Assembly: GCF_017592555.1 (NCBI RefSeq)
Contig: NZ_JAGFNS010000007.1
Span: 208,391-272,390, forward strand
Reading direction: 5' to 3'
Source: Actinoplanes flavus
Lineage (GTDB): Bacteria > Actinomycetota > Actinomycetes > Mycobacteriales > Micromonosporaceae
DNA length: 64,000 nt
This document shows positions 24,054 to 33,061 of the stretch, in pieces. The position numbers and the translations under genes were made by a program. The notes under the pieces are model-generated. The model did not search any database. It had not been told where the DNA came from and worked only from the letters and a program-made list of their open reading frames with translations. Within the stretch, counting starts at the first letter, position 1, and every line of letters starts with the position of its first letter.

Positions 24054-27000
24054 AACCCCTTTCCCGGTACGCGTGACGTCGTCCCCTTCCTTCGGGCCGT
24101 CCCGCCGGTGCGGCGCGAGCCCGGACGGGACGAGGTCACGCCTACCAGAAAGGACGGTGAAAGTCTCCAGGGCGGTCCGCATGGTGACGCCGTCTCCCCG
24201 CTCGTAGGCCTGCTCGAAGCCCGCGTCGCCCAGCGCGGCGCGGGCCTCGCGTTCCACCCGGCCGGCGTGCGGATCGGAGCGGTCGCGAGAGCCGCGGACC
24301 GCGTCGGCGGCGCCGAGCAGCGTCGCGGCGCGCGCCGGATCGCCGGACCGTGCCGCATGGTCGGCGGCGCCGGCCAGCGCCGCCGCGACGACCGGACCGT
24401 CCATGACCGCCGTGCTGATCCGTAGCGCCTCCCCGTGCAGCGCGGCCGCCCGGTCCAGATCGCCCCCGGCGCCTTCGGCCAGCGCCGCGGTGGTGTGCGC
24501 CAGCGCCTGGAACTGCGGCGCCACGGTCGACCGCCCGATCACCCGCAGGGTCGTCGCGGCCAGCTCGCGGGCCTCGCCGATCCGGCCCTCGGCGAGCGCG
24601 ATCGTGGCGCGCCCGTGGTTCACGGCCGCGGTCACCGCCGCCCCGCCGTCCTCCCGGGCGTGCTCCTCGGCCCGGTCCAGCGTCTCCCGGGCCCCGTCCA
24701 GATCCCCGGCCAGCCACAGCTGATGCGCCAGCTTCACCCGGAACTGCGGCAACTCCTCCCGCAGACCGACCTCCTCGATCAGCGCCAGCGCCTCCCGCTG
24801 GCACGCGATCGCCTGCTCCCGGTCGCCGCGGGCGGCCGCCAGGTCGGCCATCGCGGTCAGCGTGAACCCGGTGCCCCAGCGCTCGCCGATCGCCCGGAAC
24901 CCGGCGAGGGCCTGCCGCAGTTCGGCCTCGGCGGTAGCCGGCTCCTCACCGAAGTTCAGCCGGATCTGGGCGATGAACATGACCGCCACCGCCCGCAGCC
25001 ACGGATCCGGATCGTCCAGCAGCGCCCGCGCCCCACCGAACGAGTCGCCGCCCCGCTCCGCCGACGAGAGCGTCACCAACGGCCGGATCAGGCGCAACAG
25101 CGGATGCGTGCCCTCGACGCCGGCGGCCGCCTCCTCCGCGTTCCGGAACGCGGCCCTCACCTCGGTGAACTCCATCGCGCCCTCGATGCCGTTGAGGGCG
25201 GAGAACGCGTGGACCAGGGCCAGTTCGGCACGGTCCGCCGTGCCGGGCAGGGCCAGCGCCCCGGCGCACAGGGTCGCGCCCTCCATCCGGTTTCCGCCCA
25301 GCCACCAGTAGAAGCCGAGCGCCGCGCAGAGCGACACGGCCGTGGCCCGGTCCGCCGCCGTGATCGCCGCCCGCACCGAGGCGTGCAGGTTGTCGCGTTC
25401 CTCGGTGAGCCGGCGCATCCAGGTCAGCTGGTCGGCCCGGCGCAGCCGTGGCTCCGCCTCCCGGGCCAGCGCCAGCAGGTGAGCGGCGATCGCCCGGCGC
25501 GCGTCCTCCCCGTCGCCGGACTCGTCGAGGCGCTCCAGGCCGTACTCGCGGATCGTCTCCAGCATCCGGTAACGGCCGTCCGTGCCCAGGACCAGCAACG
25601 ACTTGTCGACCAGGGCGGCCAGCGGATCCAGGTCGGGGCCGCACACCCGCTCCACCGCGGTCACGTCGGCGCCGCCCGGCAGCAGCGCCAGCCGCCGCCA
25701 CGTCCGCCGCTCCTCCTCGGACAGCGGGTCCCAGCTCCAGTCCACCACCGCGCGCAGTGTGCGATGCCGGGGCAGGGCGGTCCGGCTGCCGCCGGTCAGC
25801 AGCCGGAACCGGTCGGTCAGACGGTCGGCGAGCACGTCGACGGGCAGGGTCCGGGACCGGGCCGCCGCCAGTTCGATGGCCAGCGGAATCCCGTCCAGGG
25901 CACGGCACACGCGGACCACCGCGGGAGTGTCGTCAGGCGTCAGCGTGAGAGCGGGCGCCCGGTCGAGCAGCAACCGGACCGCCGGGGCCCGGCCCGCCGC
26001 CTCCGGCCCGGCATCCGCCGGAGGCAGACCGAGCGGCTCCACCGGGAACAGCCGCTCACCCGGGATGCCCAGCGGCTCCCGGCTGGTCGCCACGATCCGC
26101 AGCCCCGGCGCGGCCCGCAGCAGCGTGTCGGCGAGCTCCGCGGCGGCGGCGATCAGATGCTCGCAGTTGTCCAGGATCAGCAGCATCTCCCGGGTGGCGA
26201 CGGCCTCCCGCAGCCGGTCCAGCGGGGGCGCCTGCTCCCGGCCGATCAGCACCGGGCTCCGCAGGTCCAGGGCGGTCAGCACGGCCCGCGGCAGCTCGGC
26301 CGGATCGCGGACCGGCGCCAGCTCGGCCAGCCACACCGGACCCGGCAGCCGGGCGCCCACCTCGACCGCCAGCCGGGTCTTCCCGCTGCCGCCCGGACCG
26401 GTCAGCGTGACCAGCCGGTGCGCGCCGGTCAGGCCGCGCACCGCCCGCACGTCGTCGTCACGGCCCACGAAACTGCTCACCTCGGCCGGCAGATTGCCGC
26501 GGCGACCGGTCTCCCGCAGCAGGTCCAGGTGCAGCGCGGCCAGCTCCTCCGACGGGTCCACGCCGAGGTCGTCGGCCAGCCGCTGCCGCACCCCGGCGAA
26601 GACCTCCAGCGCCCGCGCCCGGTCCCCGGACCGCCGCAGCGCCCGGATCAGCAGCGCGGCCAGTGTCTCGTCCAGCGGATGCTCGGCGGCCAGCGCCGCC
26701 AGCTCGGCGACGACGTCCCGGTCGGCCATCTCGCCGGCCAGCCACGCCTTCCGGGCGGTCAGCCACAGGCTCCGCAACCGGATCGCCTCGGCCTCGGCCA
26801 CCTCGGGAAACTCCGGGTCGCCGCGCCACAGCCCGAGAGCCTTCGCCGGATCCTCCGCGACCAGCCGGGCGAACCGGTGCGCGTCCACCCGGTCCGGCTC
26901 CAGGGCCAGCCGATATCCGTTCGGCGCGGTCTCGATCACCAGGTCCGGCACGGCGCGGCGCAGCCGGGACACCAGCGCCTGCAACGCGTTCGCGGTGGCG

Positions 27001-27170
27001 GCCGGCGGCGCCGCACCCCAGACCCCGTCGATCAACCGTTCGGCGGAGACGGTCCGGCCCGCGTCCAAAGCCAGAAGCACCACGAGGGTACGGAGACGAG
27101 CACCCGGAATCGAGAACGGCCGCCCGTCGCCGCTCTCCACCCGGACTGGCCCCAGCACCCCGATCTCCAC
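23979..27170 (-). CDS. BTAD/NB-ARC/TPR regulator (AfsR/SARP-like)
   Basis: This 1063-residue protein has an OmpR-like DNA-binding domain (1-95), a bacterial transcriptional activator domain (about 95-225, with HRFARLV and ALLIRALRRSGDRARALEVFAGVRQRLADDLGVDPSEEL), and an NB-ARC-type ATPase with Walker A TGPGGSGKTRL (about 257-267) and LLILDNCEHL. The C-terminal 450 residues form alpha-helical TPR-like repeats. Such proteins activate secondary-metabolite or transport genes, with ATP binding as a switch. I chose the GTG at 27170 because the DNA-binding domain begins there (VEIGVLGPVRV). The C-terminus overlaps drrB by 75 bp. The convergent exporter next door is a candidate target. Confidence 0.92.
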   Translation of the reverse strand: MEIGVLGPVRVESGDGRPFSIPGARLRTLVVLLALDAGRTVSAERLIDGVWGAAPPAATANALQALVSRLRRAVPDLVIETAPNGYRLALEPDRVDAHRFARLVAEDPAKALGLWRGDPEFPEVAEAEAIRLRSLWLTARKAWLAGEMADRDVVAELAALAAEHPLDETLAALLIRALRRSGDRARALEVFAGVRQRLADDLGVDPSEELAALHLDLLRETGRRGNLPAEVSSFVGRDDDVRAVRGLTGAHRLVTLTGPGGSGKTRLAVEVGARLPGPVWLAELAPVRDPAELPRAVLTALDLRSPVLIGREQAPPLDRLREAVATREMLLILDNCEHLIAAAAELADTLLRAAPGLRIVATSREPLGIPGERLFPVEPLGLPPADAGPEAAGRAPAVRLLLDRAPALTLTPDDTPAVVRVCRALDGIPLAIELAAARSRTLPVDVLADRLTDRFRLLTGGSRTALPRHRTLRAVVDWSWDPLSEEERRTWRRLALLPGGADVTAVERVCGPDLDPLAALVDKSLLVLGTDGRYRMLETIREYGLERLDESGDGEDARRAIAAHLLALAREAEPRLRRADQLTWMRRLTEERDNLHASVRAAITAADRATAVSLCAALGFYWWLGGNRMEGATLCAGALALPGTADRAELALVHAFSALNGIEGAMEFTEVRAAFRNAEEAAAGVEGTHPLLRLIRPLVTLSSAERGGDSFGGARALLDDPDPWLRAVAVMFIAQIRLNFGEEPATAEAELRQALAGFRAIGERWGTGFTLTAMADLAAARGDREQAIACQREALALIEEVGLREELPQFRVKLAHQLWLAGDLDGARETLDRAEEHAREDGGAAVTAAVNHGRATIALAEGRIGEARELAATTLRVIGRSTVAPQFQALAHTTAALAEGAGGDLDRAAALHGEALRISTAVMDGPVVAAALAGAADHAARSGDPARAATLLGAADAVRGSRDRSDPHAGRVEREARAALGDAGFEQAYERGDGVTMRTALETFTVLSGRRDLVPSGLAPHRRDGPKEGDDVTRTGKGVSDAAAEGPDGERGEDQQESRGPGQ

Positions 27171-27230
27171 CCGACAGATTGTGCCGCCCGCAGTCCCGTC
27201 CCAGGGAGGGATCGTCGGACCTAGGATCGT

Positions 27231-27273
27231 GCTCCCAGCGCCGTCTCGACGGTGCCGAGACAGCGCTGGGAGC
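27231..27273. promoter_or_regulatory. Long hairpin upstream of the BTAD regulator gene
   Basis: GCTCCCAGCGC (27231-27241) pairs with GCGCTGGGAGC (27263-27273), and the inner GTCTCG (27243-27248) with CGAGAC (27256-27261). This gives an 18-bp stem with one mismatch and a 7-base loop. It lies 61 bp before the regulator's start. It could be an operator or a leader-RNA structure. The rest of 27274-27455 holds nothing I can support. Confidence 0.55.
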
Positions 27274-27455
27274 CAGCCGGGCGAATCGGCCGTTGTCCGG
27301 GCAGTCGACGTGCCGGTCATGTGGCGCGGCCACAGTGGACCGCTGGAGGTGTTTCGGTGGACCGGCCGGCGTCGCGGGACTCCCGGAGCGGGCCTGCTCG
27401 AAGGGATCACCAGCGGCCGGCCATGACGCCGAGTCCCACGTTTCGCCGGACCGGT

Positions 27456-28718
27456 CTAGGGGCGGCGCGGTGCCGGTTCGAGGGGTGGGGAGGGCTCGTC
27501 CAGGAGCATGATCGGAGGGCCGGGTTCGAGCGGCTCCGGTGGGGTGTGCAGCCGGGGTGGCAGACCGGGTCGCCAGTGGCGGCGGCGGCTCCGGCGCAGG
27601 GCGGCGGCCGCCAGCAGGATGGCCAGAACCAGGACGGCGGCTATCGCGGCGCCGGTCAGGGCTATGGCGCGCCGCTGGGGTTCGGTGGCGTCGGCGGAGG
27701 GCGGGGGCGCCTGCAACGCCGGGAGGCGGCGGGCCTCGGTGTCCACCACCTGAGCGGTCAGTGCCGCGTACGGGTTGATCACGCCGGCGCCGAACGCCGG
27801 GCCGATGGGGGCGGGACTGGCGGTCGCCACCAGGTGACGGGCGATGTCGCCGGCGTTCAGGTCGGGATGGCGGGCCCGGGTCAGGGCGGCCGCCGCGCCC
27901 ACGAAACCGGCGGCCACCGCGGTGCCGTCCACTTCGACCAGGCCGCGGCCGGTCTGCAGGGTGGGGACCGCGACGCCGGGGGCCACCAGGTCGACGTAGT
28001 CGCCGCGCTGGGAGTCCGGCCAGTTCCGGCCGGTCTGGTCGATGGCGCCCACCCCGAGAACGTTCGGGTAGGAGGCGGGGTACGGCTGGGGGTTGGGCTC
28101 GTCGGGTCCGCCCAGATCGCCGACCGCGGCGACCACGACGACGTTCCGTGCGGCCGCGGCGGCGACGGCGGCCTCGAGGTCGCGGTCGTCGTCGTGAACC
28201 GGCGCGGCGACCACCACCACGTCGGCGCCGTTCTGTACGGCGACGGTGATGCCCTGGGCCAGCGAGTCCGGGGTGGGCTCGGAACCGGCCGGGTCGTCCA
28301 GCATCACCCGGACCGGCAGGATCCGTGACGCCGGGGACAGTCCGGCCACGTCGTTGTCGCCGCCGGCGCGCTGGCCGCTGATGACGCCGGCGACCTGGGT
28401 CCCGGTGCCGGTGCAGTCCTGGTTCGCGCGACCGGCCCCGATGACGCCGGCGCCGGCCAGGACCCGGTTGCCGAACTGTGGCTGGCCGGCGTCGACGCCG
28501 GTGGAGAGGACGGCCACGGTGATTCCGGCGCCATTCTCCAGCGGGGTGACGGCATCGGCCTGCAACATCGCCCTCGGCCATGATCCGTTTATTCGATCAC
28601 GGCCGGGATCGGCGCAATTCTGGCCGGGCGCGGCGAGTGCGGGAACGGGTGCGGAAAAGATCGGAACAATGATCGACAGGAACAGCGCCGCGAGCCTCAT
28701 GACGCACATCCTCCGCAC
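27456..28718 (-). CDS. Mycosin-like S8 protein of a type VII secretion locus, catalytically dead
   Basis: This 420-residue protein has the mycosin plan: signal peptide (to about residue 30), subtilisin fold, Pro-rich linker and a C-terminal membrane helix (about 354-376) followed by Arg residues. Mycosins are membrane-anchored serine proteases that stabilise ESX machinery. Here all key residues are changed. The VAVLDTG Asp is Ser72 (VAVLSTGVD), the DGHGT His is Thr105 (DCTGTGTQVAG), the GTS Ser is Ala267 (VDGTAVAAGF) and the oxyanion Asn is Asp201 (VVAAVGD). The fold motifs around them remain, so it is not a decayed gene. It is likely a structural pseudoprotease. It lies downstream of the two WXG100 genes on the same strand. 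Confidence 0.88.
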   Translation of the reverse strand: MRRMCVMRLAALFLSIIVPIFSAPVPALAAPGQNCADPGRDRINGSWPRAMLQADAVTPLENGAGITVAVLSTGVDAGQPQFGNRVLAGAGVIGAGRANQDCTGTGTQVAGVISGQRAGGDNDVAGLSPASRILPVRVMLDDPAGSEPTPDSLAQGITVAVQNGADVVVVAAPVHDDDRDLEAAVAAAAARNVVVVAAVGDLGGPDEPNPQPYPASYPNVLGVGAIDQTGRNWPDSQRGDYVDLVAPGVAVPTLQTGRGLVEVDGTAVAAGFVGAAAALTRARHPDLNAGDIARHLVATASPAPIGPAFGAGVINPYAALTAQVVDTEARRLPALQAPPPSADATEPQRRAIALTGAAIAAVLVLAILLAAAALRRSRRRHWRPGLPPRLHTPPEPLEPGPPIMLLDEPSPPLEPAPRRP

Positions 28719-28861
28719 TCATCGACAATGATTCCATTGAATGCCGGAAAGTCGCGGACCCATGGCGATCGTGGACTCCTGGCCACCGGATTCGGTGGGC
28801 GATCGTCCACGATCCGCACAGGGCGGCCGCCGGTGGGCGCCGGCGGCCGGTGGCCGGTCGG

Positions 28862-29146
28862 TCACATGCTGCCGGCGATCTGCGCGTCCACCTGCTGCAT
28901 GCGCTCGGCCGAGGCGCCCAGCCGGACACCGACGCCGGCCAGCGCGGACTTGATCTCGGTGGCGCCCTGGTTCCACTTCTGCCGGGCCTCGTCGCAGGCG
29001 GTGCCCGCGGCGCCGGTCCAGTCCTGGGCGAACAGCTGGGTGAAGGCGGTGTAGAGGTCGTTGAGCTCGCGGTCCATCTGCCCCTGGAAGGTGTTGATGG
29101 CGGCCGACACGTCGGCGATCTGCCCGAAGTTGTAGGTGATGTTCAT
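28862..29146 (-). CDS. WXG100 family protein (ESAT-6-like)
   Basis: This 94-residue protein fits the helical-hairpin WXG100 family of type VII substrates. The turn motif is DWTGAAG with Trp43 and Gly45, flanked by amphipathic helices (IADVSAAINTFQGQMDRELNDLYTAFTQLF and CDEARQKWNQGATEIKSALAGVGVRLG). No YxxxD/E secretion signal is seen at its C-terminus, so it probably travels as the partner of the next protein. GGAGACC precedes the ATG at 29146. It lies 20 bp downstream of the second WXG100 gene, with the mycosin gene beyond, so an operon is likely. Confidence 0.92.
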   Translation of the reverse strand: MNITYNFGQIADVSAAINTFQGQMDRELNDLYTAFTQLFAQDWTGAAGTACDEARQKWNQGATEIKSALAGVGVRLGASAERMQQVDAQIAGSM

Positions 29147-29166
29147 GGTCGGGTCTCCGTTCCGGG

Positions 29167-29526
29167 TCAGCCACGAAGGGCGGTGATGACGGAGCTGTCG
29201 ACGCCACCGGCAGCGGCGGCTCGCAGGTCCTGGGCGGCTTCCTCGTCGTTGGTGCCGTAGGTCTGGGAGGCGGCCGACATCTTGCCGCCGAGTTCCTCGA
29301 GCGCCTGCATGATCTTCGTGAGACCGTCGTTGAGCTGCGCCGAGACGTCCTGGAGGGCGTTGTTCGCGGTTCCGGCGAAGGCGCCGCCGCTGAGGCCCTG
29401 GATCTGGCCGAGGAGTCGGTTCATCCCGCTGGAGATGTTCTGTCCGGTGTCCGAGCACCGGCCGGCCATCGCGCTGAGCTGTTCCTGTGTGGCATGGACC
29501 TGACCCATGCCCGGCGTTCCTGCCAC
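29167..29526 (-). CDS. WXG100 family protein (CFP-10-like) with an FAG turn and a YxxxD signal
   Basis: This 119-residue protein has the same helical hairpin, but the turn reads GGAFAGTANN, so Phe50 replaces the usual Trp. The C-terminal helix is followed by TYGTNDEE, where Tyr90 and Asp94 form the YxxxD signal that EccC recognises. The tail after it is about 25 residues long. It probably pairs with the ESAT-6-like protein encoded next to it and carries the export signal for the heterodimer. It is the first gene of the minus-strand run; its promoter should lie in 29527-29700, shared with the divergent gene at 29704. Confidence 0.9.
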   Translation of the reverse strand: MAGTPGMGQVHATQEQLSAMAGRCSDTGQNISSGMNRLLGQIQGLSGGAFAGTANNALQDVSAQLNDGLTKIMQALEELGGKMSAASQTYGTNDEEAAQDLRAAAAGGVDSSVITALRG

Positions 29527-29703
29527 GATCTTCTCCCCGATTCTCGTGAGTGGGTTATGCCAGTCCGTACGCCGCCCGCCCGGATCCGGTTCGAAGCTTT
29601 TTCGAGGAATTCTCGTCGAACCCGTTCCGGGACCCCGGCGTACTCTTCTGCGTCACCGATCACCGCGATCGACGAATCATTGTGATCCATTGGGGGAGGC
29701 GTG

Positions 29704-30714
29704 ATGGGTGCGGACAATCCTTACGCGGACCAGACCGCGAAGAACACGCGCACGCCGTGGCTCGGCGGCGGCCCGTCGGTGGACGTCGACCTGGACGGCC
29801 TCCGCGACTACGCGACCCTCATGGGGAAACAGCAGACGGACATCATGTCCCGCACCGGGTACCTGGCGCCGCTCGGCCAGATGCCGGCCGCCGCCTTCGA
29901 TGGTGACGTGCTGGGTGAGGCGGACGCGGTGCGGGCGCGGCTGGTGGCGAACGCCGGCGAGCTGACCGTCTACCTGCAGAAGCTGGCCGAGTCGGTGGGC
30001 AACATCGGCAACGCGGCCCGGACCGTCGCGGACAGCTACCGCGGCGGCGACGCCCTCTCCGCGGCCTCCCTCAACGACGTGCTGTTCGCGTACGGCGACA
30101 AGAGCGTGCCCCGGCCGGCGGGCCTGCCGGAGGGTGTCGGCGTGACCTTCCAGGAGCGGCAGGCGGCCGCGCGGCCGGCGGTCCCGGCCGCGGACAGTGG
30201 CGAGTGGACGACGACGTCGGTCACCCCGCTGTCGGCGTACCAGTCGCTGGAGACGGCGGCCGGGCCGAACGGCGAGCGCCGCGAGGTGACGACGTTCAGC
30301 GCGCCGGGCAGCGGGATCACCACGGTCACCACCACGGTGTTCGGCAGCGACGGCGAGACGGTGTCGTCGGTCACCACCCGTACCTCGACCCGGGTGACCG
30401 GAGACGTCGAGATCAACGTCGAGGAGACCTTCGGACCCGACGGCCGGCAGACCGGGACGACGGAGACCCGGACACGGTACGACGGCGAGCACGTGACCGG
30501 CCGCAGCACCGAGATCCGCGACGCCGACGGGCAGACCGTGCACCGGACCGTCGAGACCACCGACGCGGACACTCGCGAGCAGGTCACCGTCACGTCGGAA
30601 CGCGACGCCGACGGCGTGATCGTGGAGACGAACCGGGTGGTCACCGGGATCGCCACCCAGGGGCAGGAGGTTCCCACCCCGTCCATCGCCGAGAAGTACC
30701 GAGTGAACGGCTGA
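29704..30714 (+). CDS. Type VII secretion-associated protein with helical N-terminus and Thr-rich beta repeats
   Basis: The 336-residue protein has no family I recognise. The first 120 residues are helical and WXG100-like (VDLDGLRDYATLMGKQQTDIMSRTGYL, LVANAGELTVYLQKLAESVGNIGNAARTVADSYRGGD). From about 160 on it is rich in Thr, Val and Asp, with repeating strands such as TTVTTTVFGSDGETVSSVTTRTSTRVTGD and EETFGPDGRQTGTTETRTRYDG, suggesting a beta-rich repeat domain. No signal peptide is present. GGGGGAGG lies four bases before the ATG at 29704. It is divergent from the WXG100 operon and four bases from the next gene, so it is probably a secreted substrate or partner. Confidence 0.82.
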   Translation: MGADNPYADQTAKNTRTPWLGGGPSVDVDLDGLRDYATLMGKQQTDIMSRTGYLAPLGQMPAAAFDGDVLGEADAVRARLVANAGELTVYLQKLAESVGNIGNAARTVADSYRGGDALSAASLNDVLFAYGDKSVPRPAGLPEGVGVTFQERQAAARPAVPAADSGEWTTTSVTPLSAYQSLETAAGPNGERREVTTFSAPGSGITTVTTTVFGSDGETVSSVTTRTSTRVTGDVEINVEETFGPDGRQTGTTETRTRYDGEHVTGRSTEIRDADGQTVHRTVETTDADTREQVTVTSERDADGVIVETNRVVTGIATQGQEVPTPSIAEKYRVNG

Positions 30715-30718
30715 TCCG

Positions 30719-32875
30719 ATGGCTGACTACTACGGCGCGACCGCCGACCCCAACTACGGGTACAGCCCGTACAGCGGACAGACGCACTACGGCAGCTACC
30801 CGTCCTCGCAGACGCCGTTCACCGGCGCGCCCGGCGGCGGCAACACCACCGGCATCGAGGAGATCCGTCAGCGGATCCGGAACATGCACCCGGAGCAGAT
30901 GGCGGCGCTCGCCGACCAGTGGCAGAACGCCTGGTCGTTCCTGGCGGACGTGAAGACGTTCCTGCTGAACCAGAGCAACGTGCTGCGGGACGAGGCCTGG
31001 CAGTCCCCGGCCGCCCGGGACGCGTTCCTGCGACGGGGACCCGGGGAGACGCTCGCCTACCTGGACGTGTGGATGGACGCCGCCCAGCAGAACGTGACCG
31101 CCCTGCGCCACCTGGTCAACGTCTCCACCGAGGCCCGGTACGCGATGGAGCGGCTGGTCAGGGACTACGAGGACGAGCTGCGGGAGGCCCGGAACGTCGA
31201 CTTCCTGGAGCACGTCGGCGCCTTCTTCACCGAGGGCGTCGGCTGGGACGCGGCGAGGCTGGAGGAGATCGAGGAGGACCAGTCACGGGTCCAGGAGAAG
31301 TACCGGTACGAGGCGCAGAAGCTGGCCTTCTACTACGGCGACCAGTTCTTCGACTACATCGGCACGCTCGCCAGCGGCGTCGGCCCGCCGGTGCAGCCGA
31401 TGAACGCGGTGCTCAGCCAGCCGGCCGGGCTGCCCGGTGGGGGCGGCCTGCCGGGTGGGGCGGGGCCGGGACAGCCGGGTCCCGGGTTCCAGCCGCTGCC
31501 GGTCGGCAACCCGCCGGCGGCGCAGCTTCCGCCGGGCACGACGCCGCCCGGGCAGCTGCCGCCGGGTCTGCTCCCGCCCGGAGCCGCGCTTCCGCTCCCG
31601 GTGGCGCCGGGCACCGTACCCCCGGGGTCTCTGCCGCCCGGTGTGACGCCTCCCGGAAGTCTGCCGCCGGGCCTGTCGCCCGGTCTTCCGGCGCCGATCG
31701 GCCAGTTGCCGCCCGGTGTTCCGCCGCCGGCGCCCGGAACGCTGCCGCCGGGGACGTTGCCACCCGGAACGCTGCCGCCGGGCACCCTCCAGCCGGGGAC
31801 GGTGCCGCCGGGCAGCGGGCCGTCGGTGATCCCGCCGGCAAGTGTGCGGCCCGGTCTGCCTCCGCGGCTGGGGCGGCCGGAGCAAAACGTGACGGTTCCG
31901 CCGGGCGGGCTGCCGCCGGGGCGGACCATCCGGCGCCCGAGCGCTCCGAGCGCGCCCGTCGTGCCGCCGGGCGGGCGGGAGATCCGGCGCACCGCTCCGG
32001 CGACCGTGCCGCCGACCTCCCCGGCCGCGCGCCCCGGGCGTACCACTCCGGGGGTGACGCCGCCGCCCGGCCAGACCGGGCGTCCCGGCCGGACCACTCC
32101 GGGGGTGACGCCGCCGCCCGGCCAGACCGGGCGTCCCGGCCGGACCACCCCGGGGGTGACGCCGCCCGGCCAGACCGGGCGTCCCGGCCGGACCACCACC
32201 GGGGCGACGCCGCCGGCCCGGACCTCTCCTCCCGGGGTCACGCCGCCGGGACAGACGGGACGGCCCGGGGATCGCGATCGCGGGCGTCCGGGGACACCGG
32301 CCCGGCCCACCGGGTCCGGAGTGGACGCGTTCGGCCGTCCGCCGGGGCAGGCCGCTCCGCCCGTACTGAAGAATCCGGGTGAGGGACGCGGAGCCCGGCC
32401 CGGCAGCGAGGCCGAGATGCGCCGCCCGGCCGCCCCGCAGCGTCCCGGCGGCGCCGCGCCGCCGGTGCTGAACCGGCCCACCTCGCCGGCCGCTCCTCCG
32501 CCCTACCGGCCGACCCGCCGGGATCGCGGTCTGCCGCCCTGGTCCGATCTGTTCGGCGCCGAGGAGGCCCGCAGGCGTGGTGGCTCCGGGACGATCGACG
32601 CGCCGGAGCGGGCCCGTCCGGACGGCGGTCCGTGGGGTCTGCGCAGCCGCGCGGCGACCCGGCCGGAGACACCGGCCGAGCCGAACCGGCCCGGCACGGT
32701 CGCGCCCGAGCTGGGCCGGCGGCGCGGGGGCGGCGAGCCGGTTCCGGTCCGCGAGGACCACGAGCTGGTCACCGACCAGCAGGCCTTCGGGGTACGGACG
32801 CCGGGCGGCAACGTGGTGACCGGCCGGGGCGAGGAGCCGCCGGAACCGGAGATCCGCCGGGCGTTCCGGTCGTGA
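30719..32875 (+). CDS. Large Pro/Gly-repeat type VII secretion substrate candidate
   Basis: This 718-residue protein has a structured N-terminal half (about 40-220) that is helical, with NMHPEQMAALADQWQNAWSFLADVKTFLLNQSNVLRDEAWQSPAARDAF, comparable to the long WXG/PPE-like domains of ESX substrates. After residue 220 it is low complexity: many LPPGT/LPPGV-type units (220-380) and a 17-residue repeat (VTPPPGQTGRPGRTTPG) encoded by three 51-bp units near 32040-32200. Basic and proline-rich sequence continues to the end. No signal peptide or membrane helix is visible. It is next to the gene at 29704 and the mycosin, so secretion through this system is likely but inferred. Confidence 0.82.
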   Translation: MADYYGATADPNYGYSPYSGQTHYGSYPSSQTPFTGAPGGGNTTGIEEIRQRIRNMHPEQMAALADQWQNAWSFLADVKTFLLNQSNVLRDEAWQSPAARDAFLRRGPGETLAYLDVWMDAAQQNVTALRHLVNVSTEARYAMERLVRDYEDELREARNVDFLEHVGAFFTEGVGWDAARLEEIEEDQSRVQEKYRYEAQKLAFYYGDQFFDYIGTLASGVGPPVQPMNAVLSQPAGLPGGGGLPGGAGPGQPGPGFQPLPVGNPPAAQLPPGTTPPGQLPPGLLPPGAALPLPVAPGTVPPGSLPPGVTPPGSLPPGLSPGLPAPIGQLPPGVPPPAPGTLPPGTLPPGTLPPGTLQPGTVPPGSGPSVIPPASVRPGLPPRLGRPEQNVTVPPGGLPPGRTIRRPSAPSAPVVPPGGREIRRTAPATVPPTSPAARPGRTTPGVTPPPGQTGRPGRTTPGVTPPPGQTGRPGRTTPGVTPPGQTGRPGRTTTGATPPARTSPPGVTPPGQTGRPGDRDRGRPGTPARPTGSGVDAFGRPPGQAAPPVLKNPGEGRGARPGSEAEMRRPAAPQRPGGAAPPVLNRPTSPAAPPPYRPTRRDRGLPPWSDLFGAEEARRRGGSGTIDAPERARPDGGPWGLRSRAATRPETPAEPNRPGTVAPELGRRRGGGEPVPVREDHELVTDQQAFGVRTPGGNVVTGRGEEPPEPEIRRAFRS
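32035..32205 (+). repeat. 51-bp coding tandem repeat in the Pro/Gly-rich substrate gene
   Basis: Three nearly identical 51-bp units encode TTPGVTPPPGQTGRPGR-type sequence. The third unit has lost one Pro codon. The period keeps the frame, so copy number can change protein length without destroying it. Confidence 0.75.
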
Positions 32876-33061
32876 GCCTCAGGCCCGGGGTACGGGTACC
32901 ACAGTCGAGCCGGCGGCCCGGTCGTGCAGTCCCCGGCCTCCTCGTCGAACAAGCCGCGGCCGAGGCCGGCCCCGTTTGTTGATGCGGCCACGGCGGCTGA
33001 GCGCACGCGATAGTGTCCGAAGAGCGGCTCGCGGCCTCGCCATGCCTGCTCGAAGCGTTAC

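Noticed and set aside
29580-29620. GGTTCGAA as a possible tRNA T-arm
   Set aside because: No acceptor stem, anticodon arm or D-arm can be placed around it.
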